Source of the DNA: Curtobacterium sp. MCPF17_002
GTDB lineage: Bacteria; Actinomycetota; Actinomycetes; Actinomycetales; Microbacteriaceae
Length of the DNA stretch: 64,000 nucleotides
Direction of reading: 5' to 3'
Assembly: GCF_003234115.2 (NCBI RefSeq)
Contig: NZ_CP126251.1
Location: forward strand, 2,790,001 to 2,854,000
Position numbers and translations under genes: made by a program. Shown here in pieces: positions 1-6,996 of this stretch. Below the pieces are notes generated by a model. That model was not told where the DNA came from. It made no database searches and worked only from the letters and a program-made list of their open reading frames with translations. Each line of letters starts with the position of its first letter. Position 1 is the first letter of the stretch.

Positions 1-1
1 C

Positions 2-1141
2 CTCGGCACGCTCATCGTCGGCCGCGCGCTGCAGGGTGCCGCGGGCGCCGTGATGCCCCTCTCGATCGGCATCGTCCGCGACGAGCTGCCGAAGGAGAAG
101 GTCAGCGTCACCATCGGTCTGCTCTCGGCGATCTTCGGCATCGGCGCCGGCGTCGGCATCGTGGCCGCCGGTCCGATCGTCGAGCACCTGTCCTGGCACT
201 GGCTGTTCTGGCTCCCCGCCGTGCTCGTCGTGATCGCCCTGCTCGGTGCGGTCTTCGGCATGCCCGAGTCCCCCGTCCGCAAGCCCGGCCGGCTCGACAT
301 GGCCGGCACCGTGGTGCTCGGCGTCTCCCTCGTCGCGATCCTGCTGGCGATCAGCGAGGGTGAGACCTGGGGCTGGGGCGACGTGAAGACCGTCGGACTG
401 CTCGTGCTCGGTGCCGTCGCGCTTGTCGCCTTCGTGCTCGTCGAACTCCGGGTCAGCGAGCCCCTCATCGACGTCCGGCTCTTCGCCGTCCGCGGGGTGT
501 GGACGGCGCACGTCGTCGCCCTGGTCTTCGGCTTCGCGATGTTCGGCACGTTCGTCCTCGTCCCGACCCTGCTGCAGCTCCCCACCGCCGTCGGGTACGG
601 CTTCGGCAAGGACGTCACCCAGGCCGGGCTCTTCCTGCTGCCGACCGTCATCATGATGGTCATCGCCGGACCGATCGCCGGCATCCTCGTGCGGAAGGTC
701 GGACCGAAGCCGCCGATGCTCATCGGTGGGTTCGCCATCGTCGCCGCGTTCGTGATCCCGGCGATCTCGCACGCCGAGCTCTGGCAGGTCGTCGTCTCCG
801 GCCTGCTGACCGGCGTCGGCATCGGCATGGCCCTCGCCGCCTGCTCGAACGCGATCATCGAGAGCGTCCCCGCGAACCAGACCGGCGAGGCGATCAGCGC
901 CAACACCGTCGTCCGGACGATCGGCTCGAGCGTCGGCACCGCGGTCATCGCGGCACTCATCACCTCGCACAGCACCCCGCAGGGGCTGCCGACCGACGAC
1001 GCGTTCACGATCGGCTTCTGGGCCTGCACCGGCGTGGCGGTCCTCGCGGTCGCCGGCGCCCTCATCGCCCCGTCGATGCGTGCGCGCCGCGCCGCGGCTG
1101 CGGCCCGCGGGATCACCGACCTCGACGAGGTCACCGAGTAG
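2..1141 (+). CDS. MFS transporter, DHA2 type (5' end outside window)
   Basis: The frame is open from the window edge, so about the last 380 residues of a 14-helix drug:proton antiporter are seen and the true start lies upstream. Visible are GRALQGAAGAVMPL, typical of the motif near helix 4-5 of MFS exporters, then a run of hydrophobic helices, an acidic/arginine loop and a short basic tail ending in DLDEVTE. Proteins of this EmrB/QacA-like class export toxic organic compounds across the inner membrane using the proton gradient. The substrate cannot be read from sequence. No regulator gene is seen in the part shown. Confidence 0.85.
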   Translation, partial: LGTLIVGRALQGAAGAVMPLSIGIVRDELPKEKVSVTIGLLSAIFGIGAGVGIVAAGPIVEHLSWHWLFWLPAVLVVIALLGAVFGMPESPVRKPGRLDMAGTVVLGVSLVAILLAISEGETWGWGDVKTVGLLVLGAVALVAFVLVELRVSEPLIDVRLFAVRGVWTAHVVALVFGFAMFGTFVLVPTLLQLPTAVGYGFGKDVTQAGLFLLPTVIMMVIAGPIAGILVRKVGPKPPMLIGGFAIVAAFVIPAISHAELWQVVVSGLLTGVGIGMALAACSNAIIESVPANQTGEAISANTVVRTIGSSVGTAVIAALITSHSTPQGLPTDDAFTIGFWACTGVAVLAVAGALIAPSMRARRAAAAARGITDLDEVTE

Positions 1142-1159
1142 GTCCCAGCGCGACCATCC

Positions 1160-1203
1160 CTGGAGGCCCGTCCTCGCGTCGTCGACGCGGGGCGGGCCTC
1201 CAG
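1160..1203. repeat. CTGGAGGC-family palindrome, likely terminator
   Basis: Arms CTGGAGGCCCG and CGGGCCTCCAG (11 bp, perfect) are separated by 22 nt, 18 bp after the exporter stop codon. It is a copy of the dispersed palindrome family and probably acts as a terminator here; no T-tract follows, which is common in this GC range. Confidence 0.6.
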
Positions 1204-1274
1204 GCCGTTGCGGTGACCACCTGTGCTCGCCGCCCCGCCGTCCGGACCCGGCGCACGGCGTTCGTCGCGCTGCA

Positions 1275-1322
1275 TGTCGGATCCGGACCGCGATCCTCGG
1301 CTCCCGCCGTCCGGATCCGACA
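1275..1322. repeat. Inverted repeat, 14-bp arms
   Basis: TGTCGGATCCGGAC pairs perfectly with GTCCGGATCCGACA across a 20-nt loop. It lies in the 340-bp gap between the exporter and the holin-like gene and is unrelated to the two dispersed families. It may be a second terminator; the rest of the gap shows nothing recognisable. Confidence 0.45.
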
Positions 1323-1481
1323 CGCGGCGGATCGGATCACCCCTCGCGTCGGTCGGCGCGTGCTCCGGATCCTCGTGAACCTGCGAACCCGCCGAGCACC
1401 GCCGCAGGTGCCGTGACGATCATCGGCTCCACCGCGTCAACCACGAGGACGCGGAACGCCGCGCCCCGGACAGGAGACCCC

Positions 1482-1913
1482 ATGAGCACCACCGACCACG
1501 ACGACATCCCGACCGGCAAGCCGTCCTTCCGCGACACCGTCACGGCCGGCCTGGTGCAGAAGGCCCTCGAGCCGGTGCTCCGCGCCGTGCGGGACGAGGT
1601 CGCGTCGGCCCGTCGTGAGATCGGCGAGCGGGTCAGCGGCGCGAAGGCGGGGCTCGTGCTCACCGGTGTCGCCGTGGCGTTCGCGTTGACCACGCTCGTC
1701 GCGTTGGCGGGCTTCGTGGTCGCGCTGCTCGCGCTGGCGCTCCCGCTCTGGACGGCGACGGGGATCACGTTCGGCGTCTTCGCGATCGTGACCGCGGTGT
1801 TGTTCGTCGTCGGGCTCCGGGGGCTCCGTCGGGGTGTGCCGCCGGTCCCGACGGACACCATCCGTGCGGCGAAGGAGCGCGTGACCACTGCGGGCGACAC
1901 CGCCGGCGACTGA
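1482..1913 (+). CDS. Phage holin family / DUF1469-like membrane protein
   Basis: 143-residue protein. Residues 1-50 are polar and amphipathic (around VLRAVRDEVASARREIGERV), followed by two hydrophobic segments at about 57-88 and 92-112 and a short basic/polar tail. This layout matches the actinobacterial Holin-X/DUF1469 group, small membrane proteins of unproven role that are seldom true phage holins. The ATG at 1482 was chosen because CAGGAG lies 6-7 nt upstream; the open frame extends further back without a ribosome site. No phage genes are nearby, so a cell-envelope role is more likely than lysis. Confidence 0.7.
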   Translation: MSTTDHDDIPTGKPSFRDTVTAGLVQKALEPVLRAVRDEVASARREIGERVSGAKAGLVLTGVAVAFALTTLVALAGFVVALLALALPLWTATGITFGVFAIVTAVLFVVGLRGLRRGVPPVPTDTIRAAKERVTTAGDTAGD

Positions 1914-1937
1914 GCCGCGGCGCTCCGCTGCACCGAC

Positions 1938-2444
1938 CTACATCGCGAGCGTCATGCCGACCACGGCGACGGTCATCGCGAACACCTCGCCGCTCCGCAC
2001 CGCCCGCCGGTCCTCACGCCCCCACTCGTACCGGAGCAACCAGCCGCTGAACGCGCAGTAGCCGATCACGCCGGCGCCGAGGACGGCGGTCAGCGCGATG
2101 CCGTGCCCGGCGTGTCCGTCGGCGAGTCCGGTCGTGTGGCCCATCAGGAGCATGCCGGCCATCACGACCGCCGAGAGCGCCCGGTGCACGTCCATCGGCT
2201 CGGCACGCCGACCGTCGGCGCGGCGCCGTCGCATCACCGGGAGCGGTGCGAGGAGCAGCAGCAGGGTGGCGACGAGGAGTGTCCACTCCGCCCCGGCGTG
2301 CACCACGGGCATGAGCATCGCGACGAGCATCACCGCCGCGGGGATGATCACGCCCGGGCGCGGTCGGTACCGGTCACCGACGATGCAGCACACCGAGGCG
2401 AACTGCGGCACGACGAGCATGGCGTCGGCGACGGTCTCGTGCAC
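1938..2444 (-). CDS. Small integral membrane protein, unknown function
   Basis: 168 residues with a GTG start at 2444 preceded by GAGGAA at good spacing. Five or so hydrophobic stretches are separated by one arginine-rich loop (RRRRADGRRAEP, about 72-83). Histidines and methionines are clustered in or near the membrane segments, for example in MGHTTGLADGHAGHG, which could bind a metal, but no known motif is complete. It is convergent with the holin-like gene, with 24 bp between the stops. I do not recognise the family. Confidence 0.6.
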   Translation of the reverse strand: MHETVADAMLVVPQFASVCCIVGDRYRPRPGVIIPAAVMLVAMLMPVVHAGAEWTLLVATLLLLLAPLPVMRRRRADGRRAEPMDVHRALSAVVMAGMLLMGHTTGLADGHAGHGIALTAVLGAGVIGYCAFSGWLLRYEWGREDRRAVRSGEVFAMTVAVVGMTLAM

Positions 2445-2499
2445 GGCGGTTCCTCGGGCCGGAGCGCGCGGGTGGAGCGCGCTGGGTGGAGCGCGGTGG

Positions 2500-2889
2500 T
2501 CAGTCCTCGGCGCGGGCAGCCGCCTTGGCGGCGCGCTCCTGCTTCACGCGGGCGTTCTCGGTGTGCACGGCCGCCTGCGTCGCACGCTCGCGGACGAGCC
2601 ACTCGGGCTTCTGCTCGAGCAGCGTCTTGATCTCCGCGGTGGTCAGCGGGTCGTCGATGCCCGCACGGGTCAGTCCGGAGATCGAGATCCCGAGCTTCTG
2701 CGCCACGACGGGTCGCGGATGCGGTCCGTCACGACGGAGCTCCTCGAGCCAGGTCGGGGGTTCCGTGCGGATCTCGTCGAACGCGGTCCGGCTGATCGGC
2801 GCGCTCCGGAAGGTCTCCGGGGCGGCCGCCAGCAAGATGCCGAGCTTCTTCGCGGCCGTCTCGGGCTTCATGGTCTGTTCCTGCGCCAT
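2500..2889 (-). CDS. DUF5997 family protein, possible HTH
   Basis: 129 residues. ATG at 2889 was chosen because the shared start is MAQEQTMKPETAAKKLGILL; a longer reading frame upstream would overlap the divergent gene. Residues 59-80 (RPVVAQKLGISISGLTRAGI) look like a helix-turn-helix, and residues 98-129 are a charged, probably coiled helix. The family is known only as a conserved actinobacterial domain. Its divergent neighbour starts 34 bp away and encodes an effector-binding domain without a DNA-binding domain, suggesting the two proteins act together. Confidence 0.75.
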   Translation of the reverse strand: MAQEQTMKPETAAKKLGILLAAAPETFRSAPISRTAFDEIRTEPPTWLEELRRDGPHPRPVVAQKLGISISGLTRAGIDDPLTTAEIKTLLEQKPEWLVRERATQAAVHTENARVKQERAAKAAARAED

Positions 2890-2922
2890 ACCGACAAGGG
2901 TACGGCCCCTATGCTCGTCTGC

Positions 2923-3690
2923 ATGACCGCGGCACTCACCATCGCCTTCGTACCCGGGGTGTCCCCCGCGAAGTGGGCCCGCGTCTGGCGCGAACGCTTC
3001 CCCTCCGTCGAGCTCCTGCTCCGCCCGATCGGCTCGGACGAGGTGGACGACGCACTCGCCGGCGAGGTCGACATGGTCTTCGCCCGTGTCCCCGTCTCGG
3101 ACGCCCACAACGCCATCCCGCTGTGGACCGAGACCGCCGTGGTCGCGATGCCGAAGGACTCGCCGCTCGCCGACCAGCGCGAGGTCACCGACGCGGACCT
3201 CACGGACGTGCACATCGTCGACGCCGGTCCGGTGCCGGCCGACATCGACGCGGCGCTCGACCTCGTCGAGGCGAACGTCGGCGTGGCCGTGCTCCCCCAG
3301 TCGCTGTTCCGTGCCGCCAGCCGCAAGGACCTCGTCGGCCGCGCGCTCGTCGGCGCGCCGGGGACGCAGATCGTGCTCGCCTGGCGCGACGAGGACACCT
3401 CCGAGATGACGGAGGAGTTCATCGGCGTGGTGCGTGGGCGCACCGCCAACAGTTCCCGGAACCAGGCGGACCAGCCTGGAGGCACGGATCGCGACTCCGA
3501 GGACGACCCGCGTCCGTCGAGTGGTGGCGGCGGCAGGGCCACAGCGGCCAACAAGAAGACGGTCGCGAAGCGAGGTGCCACCAAGGGCACCGGCGCGAAG
3601 AGCGGCGGCGGCAAGAACTCGACCGGACGCGGCCGCGTGCAGCGCGGGATGAAGGGCAAGCCGAAGCGCGGCTCGAAGGGCAACCGCTGA
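2923..3690 (+). CDS. LysR-type substrate-binding domain protein without HTH
   Basis: 255 residues. Residues 4-160 follow the periplasmic-binding-protein fold of LysR effector domains: LTIAFVPGVSPAKWARVW at the start, DMVFARVP near 50, and GVAVLPQSL near 120 where LysR proteins carry GIGILP. The N-terminal winged helix found in true LysR proteins is missing. From about 166 the chain becomes a disordered tail rich in Gly, Lys, Arg and Ser ending KPKRGSKGNR, which could bind nucleic acid. A half copy of the CTGGAGGC repeat (3474-3487) lies in the tail. ATG 2911 is an alternative start four codons earlier. Confidence 0.75.
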   Translation: MTAALTIAFVPGVSPAKWARVWRERFPSVELLLRPIGSDEVDDALAGEVDMVFARVPVSDAHNAIPLWTETAVVAMPKDSPLADQREVTDADLTDVHIVDAGPVPADIDAALDLVEANVGVAVLPQSLFRAASRKDLVGRALVGAPGTQIVLAWRDEDTSEMTEEFIGVVRGRTANSSRNQADQPGGTDRDSEDDPRPSSGGGGRATAANKKTVAKRGATKGTGAKSGGGKNSTGRGRVQRGMKGKPKRGSKGNR

Positions 3691-3705
3691 CGGCTCGCCG
3701 ACCGC

Positions 3706-4515
3706 TCAGCGCATGACGGCCGCTGCGGCCCGTGCGACGCGGTCGCCGCGGGCGTCCTCTGCCGCGGTGCGCGCCGCCGTGACGACCCGGGTGTCGGCAC
3801 GCTGTGCGGAACCGGCGTCGAACGGCGGTTGCGGGTCGTACTCGATCTGCAGCTGGATCGCCTCGGCCGCGGGCTGACCGACGAGCTCGGCAGCGAGCCA
3901 CAGCGCCATGTCGATACCCGCGCTCACGCCCGCGGCGGTGACGATCGACCCGTCGGCGACCACGCGGTCCTCCGACGTCTGCGCGCCGAACGCGGCGAGC
4001 ATCGGCTTCGAGGCCCAGTGCGTCGTCGCCCGCTTGCCGGCGAGGAGCCCGGCACCGCCGAGGACGAACGCCCCCGTGCAGACCGAGGTCACCCAGGTGG
4101 CGCGGTCGGCCTCGCGCCGGACGAACGCGATCACCGCGGGGTCGAGCATCGCGTCGAACGCCCCGTCACCGCCGGGCACCACGAGCACGTCCGCCGGACC
4201 CGCCCCGGCGATCGTCGTCGTCGGCACGAGCGCCAGCCCGCAGTCGCTCGGCACCGGGTCGAGCGTCGCGGCGACGTACTCCACCCGGGCGCCGGGCACC
4301 CGCGAGAGCACCTGCGCCGGGCCGGTCAGGTCGAGCTGCGTCAGGTTCGGGAAGAGCAGGAAGGAGATGCGGATCTCGTCGGGGTCGTGCTCCGGCGTCA
4401 CTGCGTCGGCGTCGTCGACCGGATCGGGCGTCGGGACCTCGGCGTCGACCGGTACCTCGACCACGTCGGCGTCGACGGGGTGCACGGGGTGGACGCGCGG
4501 GTTCTCGGAGCTCAT
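3706..4515 (-). CDS. DJ-1/PfpI family protein, isonitrile-hydratase-like
   Basis: 269 residues. After an acidic, Val/Asp/Pro-rich extension (1-47) comes one glutamine-amidotransferase-like domain: ISFLLFPNLTQLDLTGPAQV, VVPGGDGAF, and the nucleophile elbow SVCTGAFVLG with Cys146, followed by RATTHW. The Cys elbow plus TTHW resembles InhA-type isonitrile hydratases, which convert isonitriles to N-substituted formamides. There is no AraC-type DNA-binding domain, so it is not a GlxA regulator. The exact substrate is uncertain. It is convergent with the LysR-like gene, 15 bp away. Confidence 0.75.
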   Translation of the reverse strand: MSSENPRVHPVHPVDADVVEVPVDAEVPTPDPVDDADAVTPEHDPDEIRISFLLFPNLTQLDLTGPAQVLSRVPGARVEYVAATLDPVPSDCGLALVPTTTIAGAGPADVLVVPGGDGAFDAMLDPAVIAFVRREADRATWVTSVCTGAFVLGGAGLLAGKRATTHWASKPMLAAFGAQTSEDRVVADGSIVTAAGVSAGIDMALWLAAELVGQPAAEAIQLQIEYDPQPPFDAGSAQRADTRVVTAARTAAEDARGDRVARAAAAVMR

Positions 4516-4553
4516 GTCGCGACCCTAGCCCTGCGGCACCGGCGCCGTCCTGG

Positions 4554-5171
4554 TCAGCTCCAGACGCCGGACGTTCCGCGCCGGTGACTGCCGACGAGGT
4601 GCGTGTCGACGATGCCGAGCGCCTCCATCAGGGCGTACATCGTGGTCGGTCCGACGAAGGCGAAGCCGCGCTTCCGGAGGGCCTTCGACAGCGCGACGGA
4701 CTCGTCGGACTTCGTCGGGACCTCGGCGTACGAGCGGGGCTCCGGCGTCGTCTCCGGCCGGAAGGACCACACGAAGTCGACCAGGCCGCCGTCCTCGCGC
4801 AGCGCGATCGTCGCGTTCGCGTTGGTGATCGTCGCGAGGATCTTCGCCCGGTTCCGGACGATCCCGGCATCGGCCATCAGCCGCGCGACGTCGTCCTCGC
4901 CGAACTGCGCCACCGTGTCGGCGTCGAAGTCCGCGAACGCCGTCCGGAAGGCAGGCCGCTTCGCGAGGATCGTGCGCCACGACAGTCCGGACTGGAACGC
5001 CTCGAGCGAGAGTCGTTCGAACACGCCCCGCTCGTCCCGCACGGGCATGCCCCACTCGGTGTCGTAGTAGCCGCGGAGCAGTTCGTCCGTCGACGCCCAC
5101 ACCGGGCGGGCGAGTCCGTCGTCCCCGACGACCAGGTCGGAGGTGGGCGCGGCGACGGGGTCGGTGCTCAT
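4554..5171 (-). CDS. tag: DNA-3-methyladenine glycosylase I
   Basis: 205 residues, near normal length for Tag, which removes N3-methyladenine from alkylated DNA in base excision repair. Seen: YYDTEWGMPVRDERGVFERL, LSLEAFQSGLSW with the catalytic-site Glu57 and Trp65, DAGIVRNRAKI (helix-hairpin-helix) and FVGPTTMYALMEALGIVDTH. The Escherichia coli enzyme holds a zinc with Cys4, His17, His175 and Cys179; here the matching positions read Pro23, Tyr36, His191 and Ser195, so the zinc site is probably gone. The stop lies 38 bp before the start of the DJ-1 gene on the same strand. Confidence 0.92.
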   Translation of the reverse strand: MSTDPVAAPTSDLVVGDDGLARPVWASTDELLRGYYDTEWGMPVRDERGVFERLSLEAFQSGLSWRTILAKRPAFRTAFADFDADTVAQFGEDDVARLMADAGIVRNRAKILATITNANATIALREDGGLVDFVWSFRPETTPEPRSYAEVPTKSDESVALSKALRKRGFAFVGPTTMYALMEALGIVDTHLVGSHRRGTSGVWS

Positions 5172-5202
5172 GCCCCCATCCTGGTGCGCACCGCCGACAG
5201 CG

Positions 5203-5619
5203 TCACGCTTCGGGCGGTCCGTCCTCAGCCGCCTGCGGGTCCATCCACACGTACTCCCAGCGGTGCCCGTCCGGGTCGGTGAAGCTCCGCTGGTACATGA
5301 AGCCGAGGTCCATCTCCGGGCGGTCCTCCGATCCCCCCGCCATCACGGCCGCGTCGACCACCCGGTGGACGTCGTCCTTCGACGGCGCGCTGAGGGAGTT
5401 GATCACCTCGATCGTGCCCGGGTCGGCGATGGGCTTGTCGGTGAACTCGGCGAACTTGGCCTTCGTCAGGACCATGAGGTAGATCGTGTCGCTGATCACC
5501 ACGCACGCGGCGGTGTCGTCGCTGAACACCGGGTTGATCGAGTAGCCCAGCGCCTCGTAGAACGCCTTCGACCGCTCGAGGTCGTCGACCGGCAGGTTGA
5601 TGAAGACCATCGTGTCCAT
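5203..5619 (-). CDS. VOC family protein (glyoxalase-like, COG3607 type)
   Basis: 138 residues. MVFINLPVDDLERSKAFYEALGY opens a beta-alpha-beta-beta-beta module and RSFTDPDGHRWEYVWMDP closes the second one, typical of predicted lactoylglutathione lyases of the COG3607 group. Members bind a metal and act in glyoxalase, dioxygenase or resistance reactions; which applies here is not visible. ATG 5619 is preceded by AAAGGA at 6 nt, whereas the longer open frame to 5700 lacks a site. It lies 31 bp upstream of tag on the same strand and may be co-transcribed with it. Confidence 0.8.
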   Translation of the reverse strand: MDTMVFINLPVDDLERSKAFYEALGYSINPVFSDDTAACVVISDTIYLMVLTKAKFAEFTDKPIADPGTIEVINSLSAPSKDDVHRVVDAAVMAGGSEDRPEMDLGFMYQRSFTDPDGHRWEYVWMDPQAAEDGPPEA

Positions 5620-5712
5620 GGGGGTCCTTTCGTCAGGATCAACCTGGCGCAGCGCTCGCCCGCGCGCAACCGTTCCTTCCCGGTACGAACTGGTACGCAA
5701 TATGCTGGTTCG

Positions 5713-6243
5713 ATGCGCGCCTACGTCGACGAGTCCGAGCCAGGCGGCGGCCGCGACAACACCGCCTACGTGCTGGCGGCCGTGGTGGTGAGCGATGTGG
5801 TGCGGGAATCAGCCCGAGACGACATCGTCGCGGCGACCCCTCGCCGGATGCGGAAGCTCCACTGGTACGAGGCGCTCCCGGGGCAGCGACTGTCCTGGCT
5901 GGACCTCCTCCGGCACGCCGTCTCGATCCTCGTGATCCGGTACGACGGAACAGCAGCCCGGTCGGAACGGCGGCGGCGGCGATGCCTCGAACGCCTCGTC
6001 CACGAGCTCGAGGTGCGCGAAGTCGGCCACGTCATCCTCGAGACCCGCGGGGCAGCCCGCGACCGCGATGATCGGGCGATGTTCCACGCGCTCCGAGACC
6101 GAGGAGTCGGACGACGCGTGCGGTTCCAGCACGTCCCCGCGTCGGACGAGCCGCTGCTCGCGTTGGCGGACATCGCCTGTGGCGCCCATGTTGCGAAGGT
6201 CGGTACCGCGTTCGGAGTCGACGAAGCAATCGTCGTGTCGTGA
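5713..6243 (+). CDS. DUF3800-like protein
   Basis: 176 residues. It opens with AYVDES (Asp6, Glu7) and closes with LALADIACGAH (Asp153), the paired acidic ends seen in DUF3800 proteins, which have an RNase H-like fold. The middle is rich in Arg and contains the loop RKLHWYEALPG. DUF3800 proteins often occur on mobile or defence-related DNA, but their activity is not established. Third-position G/C bias is weaker than in the neighbours and an AT-rich patch follows at about 6325-6345, so recent acquisition is possible. No clear ribosome site precedes ATG 5713. Confidence 0.6.
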   Translation: MRAYVDESEPGGGRDNTAYVLAAVVVSDVVRESARDDIVAATPRRMRKLHWYEALPGQRLSWLDLLRHAVSILVIRYDGTAARSERRRRRCLERLVHELEVREVGHVILETRGAARDRDDRAMFHALRDRGVGRRVRFQHVPASDEPLLALADIACGAHVAKVGTAFGVDEAIVVS

Positions 6244-6636
6244 TCCGCCACCGAAAGCGCAAATCCCCGGGCCCGCGCTGGCTGCAGGACATCCGAGGAT
6301 CACTTCCGACCGAGAACACCCGATCGACATATCAATACTAGAACGACCGTGACGGTGCCGTCAACCCGCACCGGGACGGACCGGAGAGGCGCGGGTGACC
6401 GGCACCGTGCCTCCAGGCCCGCTCGGTGCGTCCTGCGGGCGTGAGCCGGTGCGACAACGTCGATGTCGTGCGACGGCGGCCTTGGCGCTCGTTGCACGCG
6501 CGCGCTGTTGCAGCCGCGCGGGAACGACGAAGCCGCTGTCGTACGACAGCCGCTTCGTCGTTCCGGGTCGGAATCGCCCACGACAGCCAGCACCAGCCGG
6601 CGGCCAGCGCGCCAGCGCGACCCGGCGCGCCCGGCC
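6244..6636. other. Gene-free stretch, 393 bp
   Basis: Contains an AT-rich patch (about 6325-6345) unusual for this genome, a decayed CTGGAGGC-family palindrome at 6381-6418 with the better half ACCGTGCCTCCAGG, and the long palindrome at 6521-6564. The open frames crossing it lack ribosome sites and coding bias. I see no gene. Confidence 0.6.
6521..6564. terminator. 44-nt palindrome, likely terminator
   Basis: Arms of 22 nt (GGAACGACGAAGCCGCTGTCGT and its complement) meet at the centre with a single mismatched pair. It stands about 70 bp beyond the stop of the leftward small membrane gene, so it may end that operon; the sequence is unlike the dispersed families. Confidence 0.5.
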
Positions 6637-6966
6637 TCAGGCCAGCTCGCGGCCCTCGCCGGCGGCCTTCTGGTGCGCCTCGGCCTCGGCCTGGCCGATG
6701 ATGTCCTCCGCCGGGACGGGGCCCAGCCGGTCCCACAGGAAGAACAGCAGCCCGCCGACGAGCATCGACAGCCCGACCCACAGGTTGATGTGGATGCCGC
6801 CGGTCTTCTCCGGGTCGGTGTTCCAGTTGACGATGCCGACGATCGTCGTGATGACGCCGTAGAGGACGAAGAGCCCTCCGAGGATGCGGCGCAGGTCGAG
6901 ACGGCGGGTGGAGCGGACGAGGGCGGCCTTCTGCTCGTCCGTCATGCCGGTGGTGGTGTCACTCAT
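6637..6966 (-). CDS. Small two-helix membrane protein beside symporter
   Basis: 109 residues: a charged N-terminus (TDEQKAALVRSTRRLDLRRI), hydrophobic helices at about 29-46 and 61-78, then an acidic tail (EDIIGQAEAEAHQKAAGEGR). It begins 30 bp after the sodium:solute symporter stop, so both are likely one transcription unit. Other SSS-family carriers have a small two-helix partner (DUF485 with ActP, DUF4212 with its symporter); this protein has the same size and position but no clear sequence match, so a role as symporter subunit is inference. Confidence 0.7.
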   Translation of the reverse strand: MSDTTTGMTDEQKAALVRSTRRLDLRRILGGLFVLYGVITTIVGIVNWNTDPEKTGGIHINLWVGLSMLVGGLLFFLWDRLGPVPAEDIIGQAEAEAHQKAAGEGRELA

Positions 6967-6996
6967 GAGTGGTGATCTCCTTCGCAGTGGTGCGGA

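Noticed and set aside
1482-1913. True phage holin
   Set aside because: No endolysin or other phage gene is near, and the family name covers many chromosomal membrane proteins.
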